Below are positions 18,882-27,662 of a stretch of DNA of 64,000 nt, in pieces. The DNA is taken from NCBI RefSeq assembly GCF_927797785.1, contig NZ_CAKMLL010000061.1, positions 1-64,000 of the forward strand, read 5' to 3'. The translations under genes and the position numbers were made by a program. The stretch comes from Candidatus Nitrotoga sp. BS (GTDB lineage: Bacteria > Pseudomonadota > Gammaproteobacteria > Burkholderiales > Gallionellaceae). Under the pieces are notes generated by a model. That model made no database searches, was not told the origin of the DNA, and saw nothing but the letters and a program-made list of their open reading frames with translations. The stretch's first letter is position 1, and the number at the start of each line of letters is the position of its first letter.

Positions 18882-20393
18882 TCATTTCAAATGTAACAAG
18901 GGGATCAATCCAAACCAAATAATATATGTTAACGATGCCACCATCAGTCCGTCGATGCGGCCGCCTAGCCGCTGTTGTCTCCAGTTGCGGTAAATCAGAA
19001 ATCCGAGCAGGCAAACATGGGGAAGCACCCACGGTAGCAATCCTTGAAAGCTTCCGTGCAAAGCTGGCTGATCCTTGATGAGCACAACGACCAATGGTGC
19101 CGCCGCGGCCAGTATCATAGCTAGCAGCGCTGCCCTGCCTGGGCTTAGACGAACCACCAAGGTGCGCTTTCCAGCTTGTTTATCTGCCTCGAGGTCTGGG
19201 ATACCGGAAAGGATGATGGCCGGCATCACTGCCAGAAGCAGTGGCAAGCTAATAAGCCAAGGAAAGGAACTGTTCCATGCTCCGCCCTGGAATATGTAGC
19301 CACAGAGTATTACACCAAAACTGTGAGTGAGAGCCACATTGAGCTCCCCCAACCCTCGCCAAGCGAGCTTCAGGGGAGGTGCCGTATAACCCAGCCCTAA
19401 TATTGTCATTATGAGTATAACGATAGGTACAGCACTGTTACCTGCGAGGTCATCCACTAACAAGCCCGCACAGGCCGCGGCGGCCATTAATGACATCACG
19501 ATGCCCACTCGTAATTCACTGAAGCTTAGGTTTTTATCCACAAGTACCCGAGAGCCGCCAGTAAAGGGGCCAAAATTGCGGTTGCACCGGTCGCTTTCAT
19601 AGTCGAACCTATCATTGGTAAATACTGTGGCTGCTTCCAGGAAGAACAGGCAGGCATAACCCAGCCAATAGACCCATAGGTTCCAATTTCCACTGATCAA
19701 TGCCGCTCCCAATGCGCCTACCGTATAGGCCATCCAGGTCATCGGATAAAATTGGAGCCGTAACGCCTTGAGCCAAGCTTTGAGCTTAGTGGTAATACGG
19801 TCGGTATAGCTTGAGGCACCATTCCTTAAGGAAAAACCGAGCCCTCGACTTTGCTCCAACCACTGGGCTCGTCGAACCGGCTCTGAGTCCTTGACTGGAC
19901 CCAGCGCAAGAATGCAAGTAGTAGTGATGCCACAGAAGCCTAACGTGGATCGCTTCATGGCATTGTGACCGGGGGCGCGGTAGATAAATCGATATACCCA
20001 AGGTGGCATATCTAAAGTGGTAATTAAATGAGCTGTCTTGCCGGTCAGCAATCCCTCGAAGTGGCCGTCTTCACATTCTTTGAAAGCGAATCCCGGTAAT
20101 AGAACCCGATCAAGAAACCCCTTAAGACGAGCTGGCCCTACTCCCCACCAGGCAGGATAGATAAAAGCCACATGATCTGCCCACTTGATAAGCTGCAAGG
20201 CGTGTTCCAGACCAGGTTCCAGAGGCTGATCTCGAGGCGAGATCAGGTGTACATCAAAGTCGAAGTCTATCGCTCCCAAATCTATCTTTTCAACTTCCAC
20301 TCCGGCCGCTAGTGCGCCATTTTCATAGGCAGTTGCAAGAGCTGAACATAGGCTGGGGCTACGTGGATGTCCTAAGATCACAAGTACTTTCAT
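18882..20393 (-). CDS. Fusion: NAD(P)H:quinone oxidoreductase-like flavodoxin domain + UbiA/MenA-type prenyltransferase
   Basis: One uninterrupted 503-residue frame joins two enzymes. The first about 200 residues form a flavodoxin-like NQO/KefF/MdaB-family domain: MKVLVILGHPRSPS (FMN/FAD phosphate loop), then YPAWWGVGPARLKGFLDRV and LLPGFAF. Residues about 215-500 form a polytopic UbiA-superfamily prenyltransferase with both Asp-rich motifs, NDRFDYESD and IPDLEADKQAGKRTL, plus YTAPPLKL. MenA-like or related aromatic prenyltransferases are the closest in feel. Inference: it may make and reduce a prenylated quinone-type product. The start at 20393 (MKVLVI) is by family; an ATG 11 codons upstream exists, and neither has a good ribosome site. 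No partner genes are adjacent. Confidence 0.82.
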   Translation of the reverse strand: MKVLVILGHPRSPSLCSALATAYENGALAAGVEVEKIDLGAIDFDFDVHLISPRDQPLEPGLEHALQLIKWADHVAFIYPAWWGVGPARLKGFLDRVLLPGFAFKECEDGHFEGLLTGKTAHLITTLDMPPWVYRFIYRAPGHNAMKRSTLGFCGITTTCILALGPVKDSEPVRRAQWLEQSRGLGFSLRNGASSYTDRITTKLKAWLKALRLQFYPMTWMAYTVGALGAALISGNWNLWVYWLGYACLFFLEAATVFTNDRFDYESDRCNRNFGPFTGGSRVLVDKNLSFSELRVGIVMSLMAAAACAGLLVDDLAGNSAVPIVILIMTILGLGYTAPPLKLAWRGLGELNVALTHSFGVILCGYIFQGGAWNSSFPWLISLPLLLAVMPAIILSGIPDLEADKQAGKRTLVVRLSPGRAALLAMILAAAAPLVVVLIKDQPALHGSFQGLLPWVLPHVCLLGFLIYRNWRQQRLGGRIDGLMVASLTYIIWFGLIPLLHLK

Positions 20394-20426
20394 AGCAGCA
20401 TCGCTCGATTCATAAATTTCACCCAT

Positions 20427-20968
20427 CAGTTATGATAATAGTCGCATACCATCAACGTTTTATCCTCCCACTTTTCTTTAACGTGCAACTCGTGCAGCGT
20501 ATCGTTTACTCCGCCCTCTTGCAAGGGAGAGAGGTGGAATGAAGAAACAGGCATGGCTAGCATGCCTGTCGGACTTAATCATCGGGGGTATTTTTGCCTG
20601 CAAGTTCAATTATCGTAGCCGCTGCAGCATTAGTGGTAGATAAACCATGTTGGAAAAATATTATCGAGAATACGATACTCATAGGGATTGTAAGGTTGTG
20701 TAAACGGAAGTTAACCAACGCCATGATGCCAAGACATCTAAAACAGGTGTAATGGATGTGAGTCTGCCTCAAGCATTGATCTTACAAAGTGCTGGGATAC
20801 AGAGCATTATTTCAGGTATTCTTCAAGAAGAAGGTGCGCTACACTGAAAAGTTACATGTAATAATTTTTATCAACTGTTGCACTTCGAATTTAAATCCGC
20901 GCTACTTTATCAGGATGTCAATCCTTGCAGCGTTTAAGCTACGGGAATCAGTCAACGGAGAAAATATC
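20427..20968. other. Gene-free spacer with a perfect hairpin
   Basis: About 540 bp between the divergent fusion gene and yebC. I see no convincing gene. A perfect 9-bp stem, ACAGGCATG-GCTAG-CATGCCTGT, lies at 20547-20569; it lacks a T-run on the plus strand and is followed by TTTCTTC on the minus strand. The spacer also holds the yebC leader, with Shine-Dalgarno ACGGAG at 20955-20960. Confidence 0.5.
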
Positions 20969-21694
20969 ATGGCAGGTCATAGTAAATGGGCAAATATTCA
21001 GCACCGCAAAGGTCGTCAGGACGAAAGGCGCGGCAAGATTTTTACACGCCTGATCAAGGAAATTACCGTATCGGCCAGATTGGGCGACAGCGATCCGGCC
21101 ATTAATCCGCGCCTGCGTTTGGCGATGGAAAAAGCCTATGACCAGAATATGCCGAAAGATAATGTGGAGCGCGCCATTAAACGCGGCAGCGGTGAACTGG
21201 ACGGTGTGGATTATATTGAGCTTCGCTACGAAGGCTACGGCATCAATGGCGCAGCAGTGATGGTAAATTGTATGACCGACAATAAAACACGCACCGTGGC
21301 CGATGTGCGCCATGCTTTCACCAAGTACGGCGGCAATCTCGGCACGGATGGTTCTGTGTCATTTTTATTTAAACATTGCGGGCAGATGATTTTTGCACCT
21401 GGCACTGATGAGAACGCGCTAATGGAAGTAGTATTGGACGCGGGAGCAGAGGACGTAGTGAGCAATAATGACGGCAGCATTGAAGTTATCACCGCACCCA
21501 ATGATTTTGTCGAAGTGAAACAGCGCATGGAAGCAGCCGGCTTTAAGCCGGAAATAGCAGAGGTCACTATGAAGCCTATTGTCGAAGTGATGTTTACTGG
21601 TGACGATGCAGTGCGCATGCAAAAGCTATTGGACGCACTGGAAAATCTTGACGATGTACAAGAAGTGTATACCACGGCCGTGATAGAGGAATGA
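20969..21694 (+). CDS. yebC: YebC/PmpR-family translational factor
   Basis: A 241-residue YebC/TACO1 family protein. The start [18 protein letters not shown] is invariant in the family and fixes the ATG at 20969, preceded by ACGGAG at 8 bases, although the frame is open 60 codons further upstream. Three domains are apparent: the helical N-terminal domain, then [20 protein letters not shown], then the [15 protein letters not shown] segment. Family members act in translation of difficult (for example proline-rich) sequences and have been described as DNA-binding regulators. It heads yebC-ruvC-ruvA-ruvB, a common proteobacterial order. Confidence 0.95.
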   Translation: MAGHSKWANIQHRKGRQDERRGKIFTRLIKEITVSARLGDSDPAINPRLRLAMEKAYDQNMPKDNVERAIKRGSGELDGVDYIELRYEGYGINGAAVMVNCMTDNKTRTVADVRHAFTKYGGNLGTDGSVSFLFKHCGQMIFAPGTDENALMEVVLDAGAEDVVSNNDGSIEVITAPNDFVEVKQRMEAAGFKPEIAEVTMKPIVEVMFTGDDAVRMQKLLDALENLDDVQEVYTTAVIEE

Positions 21695-21740
21695 ATGAAG
21701 AGGGCGGTAGAAGGGATAAGGGTAAGTCTTCCCTGCACCG

Positions 21741-22277
21741 ATGAATCTTTCTTCTGCTTCACGCATTTTAGGTATAGACCCTGGTCTGCGCATTACCGGA
21801 TTTGGCGTGCTGGACAAAGTGGGGCAAAAACTCATTTATGTTGCCAGCGGTTGTATCAAAACGCCCGTAGGCGAGCTGCCTGAACGACTTAAAGTCATTC
21901 TCAATTCATTGCGTGAGGTGATTGAGACGCATCAGCCGCAGCTGGTAGCGGTAGAGAAAGTATTCGTCAACGTCAATCCGCAATCCACCTTGCTGCTGGG
22001 GCAGGCGCGTGGTGCGGCGATTTGCGCTGCGGTTCTGGCTAGCCTGCCGGTTGCAGAATACACAGCATTGCAAGTGAAGCAGGCAGTGGTAGGCAACGGC
22101 CATGCGAAGAAAGAGCAGGTGCAAAATATGGTACAGCGACTGCTGGAATTGTCTACTTCCCCCAGCTCGGATGCTGCGGACGCGCTGGCTTGTGCGATTT
22201 GTCACGCACACGCTGGCATGGGGCTGGGTCAGTTGGCAACCAAGGGCTTGCGCATGCGAAATGGCAGATTAAGATAA
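21741..22277 (+). CDS. ruvC: Holliday-junction resolvase RuvC
   Basis: Endonuclease that cuts four-way junctions. The 178-residue product has the RNase H-like fold signature [15 protein letters not shown] with the first catalytic Asp, the [14 protein letters not shown] region with catalytic Glu, and the C-terminal [16 protein letters not shown] with the closing acidic pair. It lies 46 bp after yebC and 107 bp before ruvA. Confidence 0.95.
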   Translation: MNLSSASRILGIDPGLRITGFGVLDKVGQKLIYVASGCIKTPVGELPERLKVILNSLREVIETHQPQLVAVEKVFVNVNPQSTLLLGQARGAAICAAVLASLPVAEYTALQVKQAVVGNGHAKKEQVQNMVQRLLELSTSPSSDAADALACAICHAHAGMGLGQLATKGLRMRNGRLR

Positions 22278-22384
22278 AAAGCATGATCACTTTCTCCAGC
22301 CACAGAATAAACGTGATCGAAATTTTTCTAATGCAATAATTATCGCGCTTGCACAATTAGCCGAGAAAGATTAACAAGGGAAAC

Positions 22385-22963
22385 ATGATAGGGCGTTTGA
22401 CAGGCATTTTGTTGGAAAAAAATCCGCCGCAAATTTTGTTGGATATTCAAGGCGTGGGGTATGAGGTGAATGTACCGATGAGCACCTTCTATAACCTGCC
22501 CGTACTGCATGAACGGGTGGTTCTATATACTCAACTTATTGTTCGTGAGGATGCACATTTGCTCTATGGTTTTTCCTCTGAAGACGAACGCGTGGCGTTT
22601 CGTCACTTGTTAAAAATTAGTGGCGTGGGGCCGAAATTGGCGCTGTCAGTGCTGTCTGGCTTGAGTTTGAAAGATCTTGCCCTTGCTGTGGCGAGTAAGG
22701 AGGTGGGGCAGTTGACCCGAATCCCAGGGGTTGGCAAGAAGACCGCCGAGCGTCTGCTATTGGAGCTGCAAGATAAGTTCGTCGTGTCTATGTCGGATGG
22801 CGTGAGTGGAATTGGGAAGCCACATTGCAACGACATCACTAACGCGCTATTGGCGTTGGGCTACAGCGGGAAGGAGGCGGATTGGGCAGCCAAACAATTG
22901 GCCGCCGATGCAAACGTCGCGGACGGCATCCGCCAAGCACTTAAGCTATTATCCAAAGCATGA
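22385..22963 (+). CDS. ruvA: Holliday-junction branch-migration protein RuvA
   Basis: Tetrameric junction-binding subunit of RuvAB. The 192-residue product has the N-terminal OB fold ([20 protein letters not shown]), the central tandem helix-hairpin-helix motifs ([18 protein letters not shown] and [19 protein letters not shown]) and a C-terminal domain III ([17 protein letters not shown]) that regulates RuvB. Its last four bases overlap the start of ruvB (ATGA). Confidence 0.96.
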   Translation: MIGRLTGILLEKNPPQILLDIQGVGYEVNVPMSTFYNLPVLHERVVLYTQLIVREDAHLLYGFSSEDERVAFRHLLKISGVGPKLALSVLSGLSLKDLALAVASKEVGQLTRIPGVGKKTAERLLLELQDKFVVSMSDGVSGIGKPHCNDITNALLALGYSGKEADWAAKQLAADANVADGIRQALKLLSKA

Positions 22964-24021
22964 TCCAAAACGATAATTTGACTGCGGTCGATCGTATTAT
23001 TTCTCCCGTTCCGGTCTCTTCGCAGGAGGAAATGCAAGAGCGAGCATTACGCCCTAAGCATCTGGACGAATATATTGGTCAGGAAAAAATACGCGGACAG
23101 CTTGAAATTTTTATTGAAGCCGCTCGCAAACGTAAGGAGCCACTTGACCATGTGCTACTGTTTGGCCCGCCGGGGCTGGGCAAGACTACTTTGGCGCATA
23201 TCATCGCACGTGAAATGGGTGTCAACATGCGCCAAACTTCCGGGCCAGTTTTAGAACGTGCCGGCGACCTCGCTGCCCTGTTAACCAATCTCGAGCCGAA
23301 CGATGTTTTGTTTATCGATGAAATCCACCGTCTGTCACCGGTGGTGGAAGAAATTTTGTATCCCGCGCTCGAGGATTATCAGATCGACATCATGATCGGC
23401 GAAGGCCCCGCAGCGCGTTCAGTAAAGCTGGACTTGCCACCGTTCACTCTAGTTGGAGCAACCACTCGCGCCGGTATGTTGACCAACCCCTTGCGCGACC
23501 GTTTTGGTATCGTGGCGCGTCTAGAATTTTACACCGCCAGTGAATTGCAGCGCATCGTGACGCGATCATCCGGTTTACTGGAATTGCCGATCTCGTCTGA
23601 AGGAGCCCTGGAAATTGCAAAGCGTTCACGCGGTACACCACGTATTGCAAATCGTTTGCTACGCCGCGTGCGTGATTTTGCCGAAGTAAGGGCGCAGGGC
23701 GAAGCTACGCGCGAAGTGGCAGATGCCGCGCTGACTATGCTCGACGTGGATGTGCAGGGATTGGATCTGATGGATAGAAAATTATTGTTGACCGTGATCG
23801 AAAAGTTTAGCGGTGGCCCGGTGGGCGTAGACAACCTTGCCGCTGCCATCGGCGAGGAGCGCGATACCATTGAGGATGTGTTGGAGCCTTATTTGATCCA
23901 ACAGGGCTACTTGCAACGCACATCCCGCGGAAGGGTGGCGACCACCAATGCTTACAAACATTTTGGACTAGTGCAGCCGCGCAATATGAATAGTAAAGAT
24001 TTATGGGATGAGAGCCAATAA
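22960..24021 (+). CDS. ruvB: Holliday-junction DNA helicase RuvB
   Basis: AAA+ motor of branch migration. The 353-residue product shows the [19 protein letters not shown]-terminus, Walker [15 protein letters not shown], Walker [12 protein letters not shown], sensor 1 [18 protein letters not shown] (shown in part), the arginine finger region, and the C-terminal winged helix ([17 protein letters not shown]). It overlaps ruvA by 4 bp, indicating translational coupling. Confidence 0.96.
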   Translation: MIQNDNLTAVDRIISPVPVSSQEEMQERALRPKHLDEYIGQEKIRGQLEIFIEAARKRKEPLDHVLLFGPPGLGKTTLAHIIAREMGVNMRQTSGPVLERAGDLAALLTNLEPNDVLFIDEIHRLSPVVEEILYPALEDYQIDIMIGEGPAARSVKLDLPPFTLVGATTRAGMLTNPLRDRFGIVARLEFYTASELQRIVTRSSGLLELPISSEGALEIAKRSRGTPRIANRLLRRVRDFAEVRAQGEATREVADAALTMLDVDVQGLDLMDRKLLLTVIEKFSGGPVGVDNLAAAIGEERDTIEDVLEPYLIQQGYLQRTSRGRVATTNAYKHFGLVQPRNMNSKDLWDESQ

Positions 24022-24120
24022 AAACAGTTGGTTGCGAATAATTCGGCATCCGCAATTCCCGCACAGCAGGCTGTGCAGGAAATTTCTTTAAAGGACTGAG
24101 ATACTTAAACTCAAGTTTAG

Positions 24121-24300
24121 AGTACCTCTAAGAATTCAAGTTTCTATGCAAGACAAGGCGTTAGTAAAAAATTTGAGCGCAGCATATGGTTGATATGTAA
24201 GCGATGATTTTTTCGAGTAGTGCCGTATTGTGACGGAACGAGGTAAGCAGGCAAACCGCAAAGCGGCGGCTCGCTGAATTGCGATTTTTAGAGATGCCCT
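24121..24300 (+). repeat. MITE-like element, most complete copy (180 bp)
   Basis: A 180-bp non-coding unit bounded by imperfect inverted termini: AGTACCTCTAAGAATTC at the left, and GATTTTTAGAGATGCCCT at the right, which reads AGGGCATCTCTAAAAATC in reverse. The interior matches the copies at 1-55 and 13011-13178. It carries no transposase, so if mobile it depends on one encoded elsewhere. Target duplication cannot be judged. Confidence 0.75.
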
Positions 24301-24301
24301 T

Positions 24302-24919
24302 TCTATATTCAGTCCCAATATATCCGTACTTAAGCGTATATAGGTATGGCTCATGTGAAACAAAATAGGTAATCAACTACCAACCTCCCGTAGAAGAAGT
24401 TAATCCGATCAACCTGAACCAGTCGAAGGATGAATGGATTCACTTTTCGCCAAGAGCAGATCCCAAGTCAGCATCATTCTCAACTGCAGACGCTCCAAAA
24501 ATCGACTCATATTACCTCAGCTCCTACCACTCACCGTGCACCGCGTTGATGTGGCGCTCACCTTTTATGTCATCCAAACCGCCTGGTACTTCTCCTATTC
24601 GGATGGAGCTCGACACACCTATACACGGCGTTTACCGATGGAAGTAGATGGAGCGTATCTTGCCCCTGTGCCGATCATAAGTACGTCATGAGTCAATAAA
24701 ATGGCCCAGAATTGCCGCTTATCCTAACAAACAGGCTATCGGTCAGCGGAAGTTTGCAATAAGGCTTGGTTGAATTAAAGTCGATGATATCAGTGCCGAT
24801 AGTAAGCGTGTGGTGAGTCAAGCCAGAGCAACCTAATGGACTGCCCGTACATTCTGGCAAGGCGACCGGTGGTCAAAGCAAAGTGGGGATTTAATTCAAA
24901 TCTGTCTATCGAATGAGCT
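24302..24919. other. Gene-free stretch, possible degraded coding sequence
   Basis: About 620 bp between the MITE and the pilin genes. Two short overlapping plus-strand frames look faintly protein-like: one starting near 24371 (QPPVEEVNPINLNQSKDEW) and the 85-codon frame 24434-24691. They lie in different frames and I recognise neither, so they may be the remains of one frameshifted gene. No clear promoter for fimT was picked out. Confidence 0.3.
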
Positions 24920-25483
24920 ATGGAAAACAAACTCCCAAAATTGGGTAACCGAAGAGACGATACATTGCGTGGTCAAACGGGGTTCACTCTGATCGAATTG
25001 CTGGTTACGGTCGCAATCTTGACGATTTTGCTGTCAATCGCTGTTCCCAGCTTCATTACGTTTGTGCAGGACAGTCGCCTGGTCGGTCAAACGAATGACC
25101 TGGTCACATCGCTCAATTTCGCCAGAAGTGAAGCCATCAAGCGCGGTGTTCGGGTTTCAGTATGCAGCCGCGCAAGCAATACCGCCTGTTCGGGTGCGGC
25201 TGTAGTTAATTGGGATACGGGCTGGCTGGTATTTATTAATCCCAATAACAATGCAGCGGCAGACGCAGGCGAAACGGTGCTGCAAGTGCGGCAGCCGCTT
25301 GAAAATGGTAATACGCTACGCACGGCTGGGCTACAACGCGTTACGTATCTAAACTCCGGTTTTTCTGGCAACGCTGACACTTTCCGCCTTTGTGACGTTC
25401 GTGGTACAGCAAGTGGGCGTGCCATTGCTGTGAGTGTGCAAGGTCGAGTATCTACCACCACAGGAACCACAGCATGCCCCTGA
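24920..25483 (+). CDS. fimT: Minor type IV pilin, GspH/FimT family
   Basis: First of the minor-pilin genes. The 187-residue prepilin has a 21-residue basic leader, then the class III signal G-FTLIELLVTVAILTILL (Glu5 present), cleaved and N-methylated by PilD. The GspH/FimT-type body follows (NDLVTSLNFARSEAIKRGV), with cysteines (VCSRASNTAC...RLCDVRG) that may pair. It overlaps pilV by 10 bp. Minor pilins of this kind prime pilus assembly together with PilV, PilW, PilX and PilY1. Confidence 0.88.
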   Translation: MENKLPKLGNRRDDTLRGQTGFTLIELLVTVAILTILLSIAVPSFITFVQDSRLVGQTNDLVTSLNFARSEAIKRGVRVSVCSRASNTACSGAAVVNWDTGWLVFINPNNNAAADAGETVLQVRQPLENGNTLRTAGLQRVTYLNSGFSGNADTFRLCDVRGTASGRAIAVSVQGRVSTTTGTTACP

Positions 25484-25977
25484 TCAAAACACAATCTGGC
25501 TTTACCCTCCTGGAAATCATGGTGGCGATCGTCGTTCTTTCTCTTGGCCTGCTCGGTCTGGCGGGGTTGCAAGCTGCCAGCCTGCGCAACAACCAGACTG
25601 CCTACTATCGCGGCATTGCCACCCAGCAGGCGTACGACATCGCCGATCGGTTGCGCGCCAATCTGGCTGGTGCGGGACCGCTTCATGGTTATAGTTACAA
25701 CAATTTGGCGATAAACCTCCCGGTTGGAAATCCCGATTGCTTTACTGCGGCTTGCACCCCTGAAAATATGGCCATTTCCGACCATCGTCAGTGGAACGCG
25801 GCTAATGCAGCCTTGTTACCTAACGGCAATGGAACCGTCGTGTGTGCAGACGGTCCTGCTGCTGCGGGGTGTACCGCAGCCACAGGCACCTGGGTATTCA
25901 ACATTACCGTTACGTGGACTGAAAAAGTTTTGGGAGGGGTCATTACACGTTCCTTTGTGACGAGTATCACACCGTGA
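25474..25977 (+). CDS. pilV: Type IV pilus minor pilin PilV
   Basis: A 167-residue prepilin with a short leader (MPLIKTQSG) and cleavage before FTLLEIMVAIVVLSLGLLG. The PilV hallmark AGLQAASLRNNQTAYYRG...AYDIADRLRAN follows. Several cysteines sit in the C-terminal half. It overlaps fimT by 10 bp and pilW by 4 bp, so the three are translationally linked. Confidence 0.9.
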   Translation: MPLIKTQSGFTLLEIMVAIVVLSLGLLGLAGLQAASLRNNQTAYYRGIATQQAYDIADRLRANLAGAGPLHGYSYNNLAINLPVGNPDCFTAACTPENMAISDHRQWNAANAALLPNGNGTVVCADGPAAAGCTAATGTWVFNITVTWTEKVLGGVITRSFVTSITP

Positions 25978-26855
25978 GAAACAGCATGTTTTTGTCTTCG
26001 ACCCACAACGAAACGTCTCAACCTAGCCTATCCAAGCATCAGGCAGGATTTTCGCTAGTGGAATTCATGATCGCGCTTACGTTGGGCATGGTTGTATTGC
26101 TTGGTGTTGGTTCTATTTTTATCGGTAGTCAGCAGACCTATCGGGTTCAAGAAGATAACGCCCGCATTCAGGAATCGGGTAGATATGCGCTGGAAATGAT
26201 TGGCCGCAGTATCAGGCAGGCGGGCACAAATGCGGAGATGAATTTCAACAAAACGGCAACCACAGCGCAATGTAATGTGGCGGGTGTATGTATTGCTATT
26301 GGCGGAGTCAATGGCGCCTTGGCGACGCCTGATACGCTAACCGTGCAATTTTATGCGGGTAGCGAAGAATTTGTTCCCACTCCGGCACCAGGCTCATGGA
26401 TAGCCCGTAACTGTACTGGCGGTCAAGCTGCATTAGGCGCAGTGGTAAGCAACGCATTTGACATCGCGGGAACCGATCTGCGATGTACTGGCAGTGTAGG
26501 AGGCGTTGTAGGAGGAGTGCAACCACTGGTTGAAAATGTCCAGGATTTTCAGGTGATTTACGGCATAGATACCGACGTTTCGGGGAGCACAGGATATCGG
26601 TCAGCTGATTTATATGTGGCCGCGCCCACTGCGGCACAATGGCCGAATGTCGTGACCGCGCGCGTTTGTGTGCTGATTCAATCGGCCAATAACAACTTGA
26701 CCACCTCACGGCAGAGCTATCTTAACTGTGCGGGTGCGCTGGGCACCGCAACAGGAGCCGCAGCCTTTACCACAGCAGCTGCCGGGGATCTGCGCTTACA
26801 CCGCAGTTTTGTGGCCACCTACAACCTGCGTAACCGTGTCGCTGCTGCGCCTTAA
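25974..26855 (+). CDS. pilW: Type IV pilus minor pilin PilW
   Basis: A 293-residue prepilin with leader ending in KHQAG and processed N-terminus FSLVEFMIALTLGMVVLLG. The PilW-type QQTYRVQEDNARIQESGRYALEMIGRSIRQAG region follows (shown in part). The frame opens with a GTG that overlaps the pilV stop (GTGA); an ATG four codons later (25986) is an alternative. Six or more cysteines are present downstream. PilX follows after 4 bp. Confidence 0.9.
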   Translation: MRNSMFLSSTHNETSQPSLSKHQAGFSLVEFMIALTLGMVVLLGVGSIFIGSQQTYRVQEDNARIQESGRYALEMIGRSIRQAGTNAEMNFNKTATTAQCNVAGVCIAIGGVNGALATPDTLTVQFYAGSEEFVPTPAPGSWIARNCTGGQAALGAVVSNAFDIAGTDLRCTGSVGGVVGGVQPLVENVQDFQVIYGIDTDVSGSTGYRSADLYVAAPTAAQWPNVVTARVCVLIQSANNNLTTSRQSYLNCAGALGTATGAAAFTTAAAGDLRLHRSFVATYNLRNRVAAAP

Positions 26856-26859
26856 GCCC

Positions 26860-27426
26860 ATGATAAATCAACGCTACAATACTCGTCCCGCCAATCACCA
26901 GCATGGTATCGCCTTGATTACCGGGTTAATTTTCCTAGTAGTGCTAACTCTAATTTCCGTCACGGCGGCGCGCATGTCCAGTCTTGAAGAGCGCATGTCG
27001 GGCAATATGCGGGATCGCTCCATAGCCATGCAGGCAGCCGAAATGGCTTTGCGTGATGCCGAGCGGGATATTCGCGGAGGTACAGGCATTACCCGGGCAC
27101 CGGTAATTTCCGGATTGACCAACTTCAACTCAACCTGCACTGCTGGCCTGTGTTACAACGGACTCACAGGAAGTGCTAATGGAACAAACTGGAATACCAC
27201 CCCCGTCTGGAGCGTGGTCAACATGACGGCTGCCCCCAGCGTTGCATATGGCGCCAATACGGGGGCAACACCTATTGGCGAGCTTTCGGCGCAGCCGCGT
27301 TACATTATCGAAGGAATCGAGAAAAGTGAAACAGGTACAACCGTTTATTACTACCGCATCACCGTGCGTGCGCAAGGTGCGAACGCTAACACGGTGGTGT
27401 GGTTGCAAGAAGTACTCAGGTCATAG
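26860..27426 (+). CDS. pilX: Type IV pilus minor pilin PilX
   Basis: A 188-residue protein starting MINQRYNTRPANHQHGIALI. The hydrophobic helix IALITGLIFLVVLTLISVTA follows the Gly cleavage site and lacks the usual Glu at position 5, as in many PilX proteins. The next segment, SSLEERMSGNMRDRSIAMQA, is the PilX N-terminal signature. The frame is open 44 codons further upstream inside pilW, but the ATG at 26860, 4 bp after the pilW stop, is the natural start. Confidence 0.9.
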   Translation: MINQRYNTRPANHQHGIALITGLIFLVVLTLISVTAARMSSLEERMSGNMRDRSIAMQAAEMALRDAERDIRGGTGITRAPVISGLTNFNSTCTAGLCYNGLTGSANGTNWNTTPVWSVVNMTAAPSVAYGANTGATPIGELSAQPRYIIEGIEKSETGTTVYYYRITVRAQGANANTVVWLQEVLRS

Positions 27427-27454
27427 CAGTTCCGTTTAATCGAGGAATAGAACT

Positions 27455-27562
27455 ATGAAAATCATCCCCGGCAAGGTTACATCATCGAACTTATTTCGCT
27501 TCCGTCCCGCTTCCCGGAGAAAGCATGTCGATCAGCAGAGTGGTCGCATGGAGAACAAGTGA
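27455..27562 (+). CDS. Possible leader-like small ORF before pilY1 (35 aa)
   Basis: ATG at 27455 is preceded by a fair Shine-Dalgarno (CGAGGA, 8 bases) and opens a 35-codon frame (MKIIPGKVTSSNLFRFRPAS...) that ends at 27562, 100 bp before the pilY1 start. It is basic and matches no family I know. It may be a translated leader, a decayed gene or chance. Confidence 0.25.
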   Translation: MKIIPGKVTSSNLFRFRPASRRKHVDQQSGRMENK

Positions 27563-27662
27563 TTCCATTCCGTATTACACCATGTGGCTGGGGATTACTG
27601 GACAAGCCTGGGCAACCATAGAGGTTGTTATTAACAACTTATTCAAAGGAGTGCATTTCATA

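Noticed and set aside
20575-20772. 65-codon minus-strand ORF upstream of yebC
   Set aside because: A short hydrophobic stretch only; no start site support and no family.
24434-24691. 85-codon plus-strand ORF before the pilin genes
   Set aside because: No ribosome site and no recognisable family; another frame in the same stretch looks equally protein-like, so at most it is a decayed sequence.
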